DNA of 64,000 nt from Hyalangium versicolor (GTDB lineage Bacteria > Myxococcota > Myxococcia > Myxococcales > Myxococcaceae). The position numbers and the translations under genes were made by a program. Where the stretch lies: the NCBI RefSeq assembly GCF_020103695.1, contig NZ_JAHXBF010000006.1, forward strand, positions 434,001-498,000. The letters are read 5' to 3'. The notes under the pieces are model-generated. The model did no database searches, had not been told where the DNA came from, and saw only the letters and a list, made by a program, of their open reading frames with translations. This document shows, piece after piece, positions 8,807-16,992 of the stretch. Position 1 is the stretch's first letter; every line of letters starts with the position of its first letter.

Positions 8807-9553
8807 CTACGGAGCGCAGTAGGTGGCCCGGTCGAACACGCCTGTCACCGTGATGGTGGAGCCGGAGCGCACGACGAACTCGCTGGCGCCCACGTGCGTG
8901 TCGGCGTTGCACCAGTCATAGGTGTAGCCCAGCCCCGTCCACGGGTACTGCGTCGTCTGCCAGAAGCCATAGCTGTACGAGTAGTTGCCGTTGATCCAGT
9001 TCTTGTGCTCGGTGGTCGCCGTGGGCGGGAACGTCAGGCTGCACGAGGTGTCGTCGATCTCCGAGTCCGGACACGGCCGGAACATGTCGCCAGGCTTCAC
9101 CCACGCCTCCACGAAGAAGCGCGCATTGTCCGCATCGCCGGCCGGGGGCAGGCCGAGGAACTGGTTGATGCGCGGGACGATCTTCTCCGCCGACAGCGTC
9201 TTGCACAGCTCCTGGACCTGGGGCGCCGCCGTCATCCACACCTCGCGCGTCAGCGTCATGTCTCCCGGCTGGTAGCCCGTGAAGGTGGTCCAGATCGCCA
9301 TCCGCACCGCCGTCTTGTCCGCGTTCCAGATCAGCTTCGGGTTGGACGGGGTGATGGCCCATAGGCCCGTATAGACATCCGCCGCGTCGGGTTCCGCGGC
9401 ATCTCGGACTCCATCCGAGTAGGTCTGCGCATCGCACGTCAGCTCCTGCGGCGGAAGAGGCTCCTGGGTGTCATCGCCGCCGCAGGCAGTCAGCGACAGC
9501 AGGGCCGTGATTCCGGTCAGCCAGTGGATGCGAAGCAGGTTCTGCACGTTCAT
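8807..9553 (-). CDS. Secreted lipoprotein of unknown function
   Basis: 248 residues with a signal peptide ending in lipobox LTAC at Cys24, then an acidic linker. The mature part is rich in aromatic residues and holds several cysteines (ELTCDAQTYSD, CKTLSAEK, FRPCPDSEIDDTSCSLTF, YDWCNADTH, ATYCAP), suggesting disulphide bonds in the periplasm or on the surface. The end, VVRSGSTITVTGVFDRA, looks beta-rich. I do not recognise the family. It converges on the SitA/SitI-like pair, whose stop codon is 14 bases away, so it is a separate transcript. Confidence 0.75.
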   Translation of the reverse strand: MNVQNLLRIHWLTGITALLSLTACGGDDTQEPLPPQELTCDAQTYSDGVRDAAEPDAADVYTGLWAITPSNPKLIWNADKTAVRMAIWTTFTGYQPGDMTLTREVWMTAAPQVQELCKTLSAEKIVPRINQFLGLPPAGDADNARFFVEAWVKPGDMFRPCPDSEIDDTSCSLTFPPTATTEHKNWINGNYSYSYGFWQTTQYPWTGLGYTYDWCNADTHVGASEFVVRSGSTITVTGVFDRATYCAP

Positions 9554-9694
9554 TCGGTTCTTCTCCTCGGAGGGGGTCGAATCAGCCTTGGGGGCTGGGG
9601 TGTCTCAGGGGTTGCGAGCTGGTCTGCAGTTCGCGTGCCTGTCTCCCAGGGAGGGAGACCCGCTTCGAAAGAGAGAGGCCACGGGTGGCGAGAG

Positions 9695-10048
9695 CTACAG
9701 CGCCCGCAGCAGCGGATCCGCACTCACCTCCAGGCCTCCACGGACAGTGCCGGGCGGCGCGACATGGGCCCCACCGATAAACGCGTTCGTGGTGGGGGCC
9801 ACGGTGAAGGCATAGCGCCCCGACGCGTTGTCGATGACGAGATCGCTGAAGGAGCCCGTGATCTGAGTGCTGCCATTCAGGCAGAAGTTGCTGACTCCAG
9901 AGAAGGGAGAGCTCGAGTCGAAGCTCACGGAGACCTCATCCGTTCGACCGTCGATGACGAAGCTCACCGTATCGCCTGGCCTCGCGACAGGAGGAGAGGG
10001 GTGGTAGCTCACGCCTTGAGGTTGGATGTAGACGGTCAGGATGGCCAT
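9695..10048 (-). CDS. Small beta-sandwich-like hypothetical protein
   Basis: 117 residues starting MAILTVYIQPQGVSYHPSPP, chosen over an upstream in-frame start because the extra residues are Arg-rich and unlike a domain. The sequence ARPGDTVSFVIDGRTDEVSV recalls the strand pattern of cupredoxin or immunoglobulin-like sandwiches, but the copper ligands of a cupredoxin are not evident. There is no signal peptide. Upstream lies the inverted repeat at 10135-10170, shared with the divergent TPR gene. Function is unknown. Confidence 0.55.
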   Translation of the reverse strand: MAILTVYIQPQGVSYHPSPPVARPGDTVSFVIDGRTDEVSVSFDSSSPFSGVSNFCLNGSTQITGSFSDLVIDNASGRYAFTVAPTTNAFIGGAHVAPPGTVRGGLEVSADPLLRAL

Positions 10049-10134
10049 ATCGCGCGCAGAGTGCAGGCGTCGTACCGCCCTTGATGCATCTCCCAGGATG
10101 GAAGGCCTCCGCGCCACAGGCGGAAACCGACGCG

Positions 10135-10170
10135 GCTGACACGTCAGCGGTATGTCACTGACGTGTCAGC
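10135..10170. promoter_or_regulatory. 13-bp inverted repeat, possible operator between divergent genes
   Basis: GCTGACACGTCAG (10135-10147) and CTGACGTGTCAGC (10158-10170) are perfect reverse complements separated by 10 bases. Each arm is itself nearly palindromic, with the form TGAC-NN-GTCA. No T run follows, and the site lies in the 283-base gap between divergently transcribed genes, which suits a regulator-binding site better than a terminator. No regulator is identified. Confidence 0.5.
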
Positions 10171-10331
10171 GTGGCCCTCGATCAGTGAGCCTGCGAGTGC
10201 GTTGAGAAGGCGGAGTCGAGCAATCCAGCCGACTCTGTTCTCCGGTGAGAGACACCCTGAGACCACCGCAGGTTCCACCCTGCGTGAAGGTCCTTCGAGC
10301 ACTCGGAATGAGACTGGCTTAAACTCGTCCC

Positions 10332-11102
10332 ATGGCGAAGACCGCACCCCGCAGCAAGGCCCCTGCGAAGAAGAAGCCCACCCGCGCCGCTGCCTCCAAG
10401 CAGCGCACGCCTCCTGTGAAGGCGAAGCGGCGCGAGACTCCCGTAAAATCCACTCCGGTCCGTGAGACTCCCAAGAAGGCTCCCCAGCCTCTCGAGGCTG
10501 TCGTTGTCGAAGCCGAGATCGTCGAGCCCCAGCCCACTCCGAAGGCGCTGCCCGCGGGCGAGGCCGTGGACAAGGGCCGCGCGCTCCCCTTCGAGATCGA
10601 TCCCAAGCGCGTGGAGGAGAGCCTCAAGAAGCTCCAGGGCGAGATGGTCCACTGGGCCAACAAGGGCCGCTACACCAAGGTCCGGTTCAAGTTCCGGGGC
10701 AAGCAATTGCTGCCGGACCTGCCGCTGGCCGCCGTGGTGGCCGCCGAGGGCCTCAGCTTCTATTGGGGCGGCATCCTCCGGGTCCTCATCGCCAACGTGG
10801 TGGGCAAGAGCGTGCTCCAGGTGGAGTTCATCAACGACTCGGAGAAGCGGGTCCAGGCCGGCAAGGAGGCGCTCCTGTCCGGTGACGTGGACCAGGCGCT
10901 CGAACTCTTCCGTGAGGCCCTCTCGATGGACCGCGACAACGCCGCGGCCTACCTCAACGAGGGCGTGGCGCTGAAGCTCAAGGGAGACCGCGACGGAGCC
11001 CTGGTTGCTTTCGAAAAAGCCAGGGAAAAAGACCCGGAAGGACCCATTGGAACCGAGGCCGAGCGGCTCGCCGCTCCCCTGCGTCCCAAGAGTGTTGCCT
11101 AG
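10332..11102 (+). CDS. Lys/Pro/Ala-tailed TPR protein
   Basis: 256 residues. The first 75 are basic and low-complexity (APAKKKPTRAAASKQ, then acidic EAVVVEAEIVEPQP). The middle (about 90-170) is a compact domain with WANKGRYTKVRFKFRGKQL and LPLAAVVAAEGLSFYWGG that I do not recognise. The C-terminal part holds two TPR units (ALLSGDVDQALELFREAL and YLNEGVALKLKGDRDGA). No signal peptide is seen. The basic tail could bind nucleic acid, but that is a guess. gyrA follows after a 149-base gap with its own promoter. Confidence 0.7.
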   Translation: MAKTAPRSKAPAKKKPTRAAASKQRTPPVKAKRRETPVKSTPVRETPKKAPQPLEAVVVEAEIVEPQPTPKALPAGEAVDKGRALPFEIDPKRVEESLKKLQGEMVHWANKGRYTKVRFKFRGKQLLPDLPLAAVVAAEGLSFYWGGILRVLIANVVGKSVLQVEFINDSEKRVQAGKEALLSGDVDQALELFREALSMDRDNAAAYLNEGVALKLKGDRDGALVAFEKAREKDPEGPIGTEAERLAAPLRPKSVA

Positions 11103-11153
11103 CCTCTCCCACACCGGCCGGGCGGACCTGCCAACACCCCCCCGTTTCCCCTG

Positions 11154-11182
11154 TTGACGCAGGAAGATCCGAGGGTTACGAA
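11154..11182 (+). promoter_or_regulatory. Candidate gyrA promoter
   Basis: TTGACG at 11154-11159 and TACGAA at 11177-11182 are separated by 17 bases. The -35 element is near consensus and the -10 element is weak. It lies about 70 bases before the gyrA start codon, which has no clear Shine-Dalgarno site. Confidence 0.45.
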
Positions 11183-11251
11183 CGCTCCCACGCAGCGCGG
11201 AGGCCCTCCTTCTAGCGGCCCCGCCCCTACCTTCCAGAGCGTTCAAAGCCC

Positions 11252-14026
11252 ATGGCCGACGACACCACTGACAAGCCGGCAACGCCCCCCGCGCCCCCTC
11301 CGGGCGGCGTTGGGGAGTTGATCCCCGTCAACATCGAAGACGAGATGCGCCGCTCGTATCTCGACTACTCCATGTCCGTCATCATCGGGCGCGCGCTGCC
11401 CGACGTGCGTGACGGCTTGAAGCCCGTGCATCGCCGGGTCCTCTACGCGATGCACGAGTTGGGGAACACCCACAACCGCGCGTACAAGAAGAGCGCCCGC
11501 GTGGTGGGTGACGTGATTGGTAAGTACCACCCGCACGGTGACAGCGCGGTGTACGACGCCATGGTGCGCCTGGCCCAGGAGTGGAGCCTGCGCTACCTGC
11601 TGGTGGACGGGCAGGGCAACTTCGGCAGTGTCGACGGCGACTCGCCCGCGGCCATGCGTTACACGGAAGTGCGCATGGACCGCCTGGCCGAGGAGCTGCT
11701 GGCGGACATCGACAAGGAGACGGTGGACTTCGGGCCCAACTACGACGACTCGCTGACCGAGCCGCTCGTGATGCCCTCGAAGTTCCCCAACCTCCTGGTG
11801 AACGGCAGCAGCGGCATCGCCGTGGGCATGACGACGAACATCCCGCCCCACAACATGGGCGAGGTGATCGACGGCACGCTGCACCTCATCGACCATCCAG
11901 AGTCCACCGTCCAGGACCTGATGAAGTTCATCCCGGGGCCGGACTTCCCCACCGCGGGCATGATCACCGGCCGCGAGGGCATCCTCCGCGCCTACACCAC
12001 GGGCCGCGGGCAGATCACCCTGCGGGGCAAGACGGAGATCGAGGAGAGCAAGAAGGGAGACCGTGAGGCCATCATCATCACGGAGATCCCCTACCAGGTG
12101 AACAAGGCGCGGCTCATCGAGAAGATCGCCGACCTGGTGCGCGAGAAGAAGCTGGAGGGCATCAGCGACATCCGCGACGAGAGCGACCGGCAGGGCATGC
12201 GCATCGTCGTCGAGCTCAAGCGCGATGCCATCTCCGGGGTGGTGCTCAACAACCTGTACGCCACCACTCCGCTGGAGACGACGTTCGGCGCGGTGATGCT
12301 GGCCATCGACGGTGGGCAGCCACGCACGCTCACGCTCAAGGAGCTGCTGGACCGGTTCATCGCGCACCGCCGCGATGTCGTCACCCGCCGCAGCCGCTAC
12401 GAGCTGAAGAAGGCGCTGGCTCGCCTGCACATCGTCGAAGGCTTGCTGGTGGCGCAGGACCTCATCGACCTGGTGGTGAGCCTGATCCGGGCCTCGAAGG
12501 ATCCGGACGAGGCGCGGTGGGGGTTGATGCACATCCTGTCGCCGGCGCTGTACGAGAACCCGAACTTCCGCAACCTGCAGCGCATCGACTACGCGCAGGC
12601 CAAGGCGCAGATGGAGCTGCTGGTCAGCCGCGCGCGCGCCGAGGAGCCCAGCTACGGTGGGTTGGAGCACAAGTACGAGGGCGCGGGCTTCAGCGAGGAT
12701 CAGGCGCAGAACATCCTCGAGATGCGGTTGCAGCGCCTCACGGGTCTGCAGCGCGAGGAGCTGTTCAAGGAGCTGATCGCGCTGGTGCGGGACATCGTCC
12801 GGCTGCGGGACATCCTGTCCAACGAGCGCAGCCTGCTCAACGTCATCAAGACGGAGCTGCAGGACATTCGCGCGCGCTACAGCGACAAGCGCCGCACGGA
12901 GATCACCGGCGAGGTGTCCGAGATCACCAGCGAGGACCTGATCGCCGAAGAGGACATGGTCGTCACGCTGTCTCACACGGGCTACGTGAAGCGCTCGCCG
13001 CTGAGCGAGTACCGGGCGCAGAAGCGCGGCGGCCGAGGCAAGACGGGCGCCACGACGAAGGAAGACGATTTCGTCACGGACCTGTTCGTGGCGAGCACGC
13101 ACGCGTACCTGATGCCCATCACGACGAAGGGCAAGCTGTACTCGTTGAAGGTGCACCAGATTCCGCAGGCGAGCCGCACCTCGCGAGGCAAGGCCATCGT
13201 GAACCTGGTGCAGTTTGGCGAGGGTGAGAAGCTGGCGCAGGTGCTGGTGACGCGGGACTTCCCGGAGAACCGGTACGTCTTCTTCGTGACCAAGCGCGGC
13301 GTGGTGAAGCGCACGGACCTGAGTGCGTTCTCCAACGTGCGAGCCAGCGGTCTGATCGCGCTGGGCATTGACGATGGAGATGAGCTGGTGGCGGTGAAGA
13401 TCACTGATGGGAGCAAGGACATCCTCCTGTCGACGGCTCAGGGCATGAGCATCCGCTTCCCGGAGGAGGAGGTCCGCTCCATGGGGCGGCAGGCCTACGG
13501 CGTGAAGGGCATCACGCTGGAGGAGGGCGACGAGGTGGTGGGCGCGGACGTGGTGGAGAAGGGAACCACGATCCTGACGGTGACGGAGAACGGCTACGGC
13601 AAGCGCACCGAGGAGGCCGAGTACCGGAGCCAGGGCCGCGGCGGCAAGGGCATCATCGACATCAAGACCACCGAGCGGAACGGCAAGGTGGTGGGTTTGG
13701 TGCAGGTGAAGGATGGGGACGAGGTGATGCTCGTCACCAACGGCGGGATGCTCATCCGCATGAAGGCGAAGGAGATCTCCGTCATCGGCCGCAACACGCA
13801 GGGCGTGCGGCTGATCGCGCTGGAGAACGGCACGGAGAAGGTGACGGGCATCTCCAAGCTGCCGGAGTCGACCGAGTCCGAGGAGGACACTGGCTCAGGC
13901 TCGGGTGAGACGCAGGGCACCGAGTCATCCGAGGCCGAGCCGTCGCCTTCCGACACCGAGAGTTCTGAGTCCACAGAGGGCAGCACGGACACGGACACGG
14001 ACAGCGGCTCTCCTGAAGAGAGCTGA
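11252..14026 (+). CDS. gyrA: DNA gyrase subunit A
   Basis: 924 residues. GyrA forms the A2B2 gyrase that introduces negative supercoils. Near the N-terminus is the conserved YLDYSMSVIIGRALPDVRDG. The quinolone-determining region HPHGDSAVYD has Ser98 and Asp102, equal to wild-type Ser83 and Asp87 of E. coli. The DNA-cleaving tyrosine is Tyr137 in AAMRYTEVRM. The C-terminal beta-pinwheel carries a GyrA box, QKRGGRGKTG, which separates gyrase from topoisomerase IV. The protein ends in an acidic Ser/Glu/Thr/Asp tail of about 55 residues (from about 870), longer than the short acidic tail of the E. coli enzyme. gyrB is not adjacent. Confidence 0.98.
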   Translation: MADDTTDKPATPPAPPPGGVGELIPVNIEDEMRRSYLDYSMSVIIGRALPDVRDGLKPVHRRVLYAMHELGNTHNRAYKKSARVVGDVIGKYHPHGDSAVYDAMVRLAQEWSLRYLLVDGQGNFGSVDGDSPAAMRYTEVRMDRLAEELLADIDKETVDFGPNYDDSLTEPLVMPSKFPNLLVNGSSGIAVGMTTNIPPHNMGEVIDGTLHLIDHPESTVQDLMKFIPGPDFPTAGMITGREGILRAYTTGRGQITLRGKTEIEESKKGDREAIIITEIPYQVNKARLIEKIADLVREKKLEGISDIRDESDRQGMRIVVELKRDAISGVVLNNLYATTPLETTFGAVMLAIDGGQPRTLTLKELLDRFIAHRRDVVTRRSRYELKKALARLHIVEGLLVAQDLIDLVVSLIRASKDPDEARWGLMHILSPALYENPNFRNLQRIDYAQAKAQMELLVSRARAEEPSYGGLEHKYEGAGFSEDQAQNILEMRLQRLTGLQREELFKELIALVRDIVRLRDILSNERSLLNVIKTELQDIRARYSDKRRTEITGEVSEITSEDLIAEEDMVVTLSHTGYVKRSPLSEYRAQKRGGRGKTGATTKEDDFVTDLFVASTHAYLMPITTKGKLYSLKVHQIPQASRTSRGKAIVNLVQFGEGEKLAQVLVTRDFPENRYVFFVTKRGVVKRTDLSAFSNVRASGLIALGIDDGDELVAVKITDGSKDILLSTAQGMSIRFPEEEVRSMGRQAYGVKGITLEEGDEVVGADVVEKGTTILTVTENGYGKRTEEAEYRSQGRGGKGIIDIKTTERNGKVVGLVQVKDGDEVMLVTNGGMLIRMKAKEISVIGRNTQGVRLIALENGTEKVTGISKLPESTESEEDTGSGSGETQGTESSEAEPSPSDTESSESTEGSTDTDTDSGSPEES

Positions 14027-14043
14027 GCCCGGTGGAACCCTCG

Positions 14044-14066
14044 CCCCTCTGTGTCTGGCAGAGGGG
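14044..14066. terminator. Hairpin between gyrA and the convergent CHAD gene
   Basis: CCCCTCTG (14044-14051) pairs with CAGAGGGG (14059-14066) over a 7-base loop. There is no good T run on either strand, so it may be a weak bidirectional terminator or an RNA-stabilising hairpin. Confidence 0.45.
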
Positions 14067-14086
14067 TGGGAGCTGCTTCAGCGGCC

Positions 14087-15004
14087 TCACCGTCCGGCTT
14101 TGCGGATCTTGGATGCGGCCCGAGCCAGCGCTTCGTCGAGGCTGGCTTTCGTGTCATTCAGCCAGCGCTTCTCTACCTGTGCGTAGATCCGGGTCATTCG
14201 TTGGCGTGCGGTAGAGGCGAGGGAAGCCAGTTCCGAACGTTGGCGTCGCCCCTTCGGGGCTTGGGTGTTCTCAGTCGCGCTGGACATCGTCTCCATCAGC
14301 ACGTGCAGATCGTGCAGTTCCCCCAGCGTGTCCTGGAGTTCCTTGAGCTGGTCGATCAGCTCCTCCGCGCTTTCGAGGGAATCGAAGGGTTCCAGCAGGT
14401 AGCGCACGCGTTTGGCAGCGATGCGAGCCTTGTGGCAGCCCTCGATGTCGGCCATTCCTTCGATGCGGTCCAGCCGCTCGCGGAGACGCCGGCCTCGGCG
14501 CAGCACCTGCTTCGAGGAGTACTTCCCGAAGGTGCGCGCGTCCTCGTCCTCAGCGCGGTGAAGTTGCCGACGCAGGCGTCTGGCGAGTCGGGGAAAGTCA
14601 CGGGTGAATCGCTCGCGGATCACTCGCAACAGCTCTGCGTGGTGCTCGGTGAGCCGGGAGTGGAGACGGGCTGCGGGGCTAGAGGAGGACTGGCGGCTTG
14701 GGGAGTGCTCAGCGATCCAGCCCGCCTGGACCTCGGCGTCGCGTGCCGGGTTGGTGAGGCGGGTGAGCTCTTTCAGGGCTTCGAGGCTCCGAGCGGGTAC
14801 GGCTTCGGAGAAGAGCTTGCTGTAGGTGGTCAGGTACGTGCGCAGGTGGCGCAGGGCGACGCGGAGATCATGCAGTGCCTCTGTGTCCTCGGAGTCGGGC
14901 AGGCGCTCGACGGCAGCCACGGCCTCCTCCAGGTGCTGGAGCATGAGCTTCCGTGCTCCCTTCACCGCAGACTTGTGAGCGAGCTTCTTGGAGGCGGACG
15001 CCAC
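14087..15004 (-). CDS. CHAD-domain protein
   Basis: 305 residues, helical and strongly basic. The two halves of the CHAD fold show their conserved histidines and basic residues: ALHDLRVALRHLRTYL (about 43-58) and CHKARIAAKRVRYLLEPF (about 191-208). CHAD domains bind inorganic polyphosphate through this basic surface and often partner with polyphosphate enzymes, but no ppk or CYTH gene is next to this one. There is no signal peptide. The Lys-rich N-terminus (SASKKLAHKSAVKGARKL) fits the family's polyanion binding. Confidence 0.9.
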   Translation of the reverse strand: MASASKKLAHKSAVKGARKLMLQHLEEAVAAVERLPDSEDTEALHDLRVALRHLRTYLTTYSKLFSEAVPARSLEALKELTRLTNPARDAEVQAGWIAEHSPSRQSSSSPAARLHSRLTEHHAELLRVIRERFTRDFPRLARRLRRQLHRAEDEDARTFGKYSSKQVLRRGRRLRERLDRIEGMADIEGCHKARIAAKRVRYLLEPFDSLESAEELIDQLKELQDTLGELHDLHVLMETMSSATENTQAPKGRRQRSELASLASTARQRMTRIYAQVEKRWLNDTKASLDEALARAASKIRKAGR

Positions 15005-15248
15005 GAACGTTGAACCCCCTCCACACCGGAGCGGTGTAGCTGTTCGATTCCGAGCGTGGGTGCTCCCATGCGGAACTTCAAGCGTCCGGAGGAGCAGGCG
15101 CGAAGGGATGATGAGATACTTGGCGTTGGGTGGCCCTTGGGACTGCCGGGTTGTGGGGCAATGGAGTGGACTGTCGGCCGCTCAGCGAGGGGCCGGGCGT
15201 GGAGTGCCGGGGTGCAATGAACCCGGTCCCCTATACGTAGGAGGAGAC

Positions 15249-15551
15249 ATGAACGCTTCGGGTCTTCGCGGAATGGGGTCCCGGTTCTTCCGGTACCTGA
15301 GAGACGGTCGTGTCCCCCTGTGGAAGAAGCTCGCCGGGCTGCTGGCGGTCATCTACTTCGTGTCTCCGGTGGATGCGATCCCGGACGTCATTCCCGTCCT
15401 GGGTTGGTTGGACGATCTCGGCGTCCTGTCCGCCGCGGCCTTCTGGATGGTGCGCCAGGTTCAGGCGTACCGGCCCGAGGTGACGCCTACCGGAGTGCCG
15501 CACGACATGGATGGGCGCTCGCGTCTGCCGCCAGTGCGCGATTCCCTCTGA
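15249..15551 (+). CDS. DUF1232 (YkvA-like) small membrane protein
   Basis: 100 residues with a strong AGGAGGAGA ribosome site just before ATG 15249, which decides the start. The family signature is clear: VPLWKKLAGLLAVIYFVSPV followed by DAIPDVIPVLGWLDDLG. DUF1232 proteins are small helical membrane proteins of unknown function. The tail is hydrophilic (GVPHDMDGRSRLPPVRDSL). It is followed after 80 bases by a Uma2 gene with its own ribosome site. Confidence 0.85.
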   Translation: MNASGLRGMGSRFFRYLRDGRVPLWKKLAGLLAVIYFVSPVDAIPDVIPVLGWLDDLGVLSAAAFWMVRQVQAYRPEVTPTGVPHDMDGRSRLPPVRDSL

Positions 15552-15631
15552 CGGGGCTCTGCTGCGAGGGCAGGGCGCGGTGGACGTGCCGCCAACGAGG
15601 TAGCTATCTTGGAGGCAACGAGGAGCCTCTC

Positions 15632-16210
15632 ATGGTCGAGGTCGAAGCACCCCTGGCGTCACTCGGGACGCCGCACCGCTTCACGGTGGATGCCTACCAT
15701 CGGATGCTGGAGACCGGCATCCTCGATGAGGACGACCATGTCGAGCTACTCGAGGGGGTCATTGTCGAGATGTCTCCACAGGGCAAGGCGCACGCAGGGG
15801 TCATCGTCCGGTTGACTCGTCTCTTGGTGCTGAGCCTGGGAGAGTCTTTCGATGTTCGGCCCCAATTGCCGCTCACGTTGGATGAGCAGAGTGAACCCGA
15901 GCCAGATCTTGCCGTCGTACCAGCAGGTGCCGAGGGCTCGGCCGAGCACCCGTCTCACGCACTCTTGGTGGTGGAGGTGGCAAATGCCTCGCTCGCGCGA
16001 GATCGCGAGGTGAAGGCCCGCCTTTACGCTCGCGCGTCCATTCCAGAGTACTGGCTCGTAGACGTGGGGCGGAAGAGCATCGAGGTGTACCGGGACCCTG
16101 ATGCGACTCAGGGTCGTTACCGGAGCCGGGAAGTGCGCTCCGGTGGGGAAGTGCTCGAGTGCCGGGCGCTGCCGGGCGTCTCCCTGCCGCTGCTGCGGAT
16201 CTTCGGCTGA
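15632..16210 (+). CDS. Uma2-family (DUF820) putative endonuclease
   Basis: 192 residues, the usual size. The family pattern is present: HRFTVDAYHRMLETGILDED, VELLEGVIVEMSP, then EPEPDLAVVPAG, ALLVVEVANASLARDREVK, YARASIPEYWLVDVG. The Asp in PEPDLAVV and the E-V within VVEVANAS match the restriction-endonuclease-like (PD-(D/E)XK) core. Uma2 proteins are abundant in cyanobacteria and myxobacteria, often in many copies, and their target is unknown. The ATG at 15632 follows GGAGGCAACGAGGAG. The gene converges on ureG with only 12 bases between the stop codons. Confidence 0.88.
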   Translation: MVEVEAPLASLGTPHRFTVDAYHRMLETGILDEDDHVELLEGVIVEMSPQGKAHAGVIVRLTRLLVLSLGESFDVRPQLPLTLDEQSEPEPDLAVVPAGAEGSAEHPSHALLVVEVANASLARDREVKARLYARASIPEYWLVDVGRKSIEVYRDPDATQGRYRSREVRSGGEVLECRALPGVSLPLLRIFG

Positions 16211-16222
16211 GCCTGTCGACGC

Positions 16223-16984
16223 CTACGCCGCCTTGTGGGTCGCCTCGCGCCACGCTGCGACGATGTGCTCGACGACCTCGGGCACGCCGACGTCCTTGTT
16301 CACCTGCGTGAAGAGGAAGGGGCCATCGCCTCGCATCTTCCGCGCGTCGCGATCCATCACGCCCAGGTCCGCGCCCACGTGCGGCGCCAGATCCTTCTTG
16401 TTGATGACCAGCAGGTCCGACTGGGTGATGCCAGGGCCGCCCTTGCGAGGCACCTTGTCCCCGCCCGCTACGTCGATCACGTAGATGGTGTAGTCCACCA
16501 ACTCCCGGCTGTACTGCGCGGCCAGGTTGTCGCCGCCGCTCTCGACGATGAGCAGCTCCGGCTTCACGTCGTGCATCAGCCCCTCGAGCGCGTCGAGGTT
16601 GTGGCTGATGTCCTCGCGGATCGCCGCGTGCGGACAGCCTCCCGTTTCCACCGCGCGGATGCGCTCGGTCGGCAGCGCCTTGTTGCGGTGGAGGAACTCC
16701 GCATCCTCCTTCGTGAAGATGTCATTCGTCACCACGCCCAGCGAATACTTGTCCCGCATCGCCCGGCAGAGCGCCAGCACGAGCGCCGTCTTCCCGCTCC
16801 CCACCGGCCCGCCGATGCCGACCGTGAATGACCGCTGATGGTAGTCGCGAGGCAGGCGGGGCTCTCGCTCCCGGAACAGGCCGGGGCCCGACCAGTGCTC
16901 GTGGGTATGCCCGTGGTCATGGTCATGATCGTGATCATGCGCATGCCCGTGATCGTGGTCATGGTCGTGGTCGTGGTCGTGCAT
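16223..16984 (-). CDS. ureG: Urease accessory GTPase UreG with His-rich N-terminus
   Basis: 253 residues. UreG is the GTPase that, with UreF and UreD, loads nickel into apo-urease. The P-loop GPVGSGKT lies at 59-66, followed by VVTNDIFTKEDAEFL, ETGGCPHAAIREDIS with the Cys-Pro-His metal site, LLIVESGGDNLAA, and the guanine-specifying VINKKDLA. The N-terminus is unusual: 15 histidines at every even position from 2 to 30, alternating with Asp, Gly, Ala, Thr and Glu. This can chelate nickel and may stand in for UreE, which is absent from the operon. It is the last gene of the urease operon, 8 bases after ureF. Confidence 0.97.
   Translation of the reverse strand: MHDHDHDHDHDHGHAHDHDHDHDHGHTHEHWSGPGLFREREPRLPRDYHQRSFTVGIGGPVGSGKTALVLALCRAMRDKYSLGVVTNDIFTKEDAEFLHRNKALPTERIRAVETGGCPHAAIREDISHNLDALEGLMHDVKPELLIVESGGDNLAAQYSRELVDYTIYVIDVAGGDKVPRKGGPGITQSDLLVINKKDLAPHVGADLGVMDRDARKMRGDGPFLFTQVNKDVGVPEVVEHIVAAWREATHKAA
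16893..16984 (-). repeat. CAY-GAY low-complexity repeat coding the His/Asp tract of ureG
   Basis: The first 90 bases of ureG are an alternation of His and Asp codons with small variations (catgatcatg, gtggtcatgg, gtggtcgtgg read on the + strand). Such tracts are prone to length change by slippage in whole codon pairs, which would change the number of histidines without breaking the frame. Confidence 0.7.
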
Positions 16985-16992
16985 GGTGCTCC

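Noticed and set aside
9641..9659. GTCTCCC-AGGGA-GGGAGAC hairpin
   Set aside because: There is no T run on either strand and the position after the small beta-sandwich gene is not decisive, so it was not called a terminator.
10144..10347. 67-residue reverse-strand ORF over the inverted repeat
   Set aside because: It has no ribosome site and no domain, and it would overlap the regulatory hairpin and the start of the TPR gene.
11243..13156. 637-residue reverse-strand ORF
   Set aside because: Antisense shadow of gyrA, which is certain by its motifs.
16893..16984. Possible CRISPR-like or tandem repeat array
   Set aside because: It is a codon-pair repeat coding the His/Asp tract of UreG, with no spacers.
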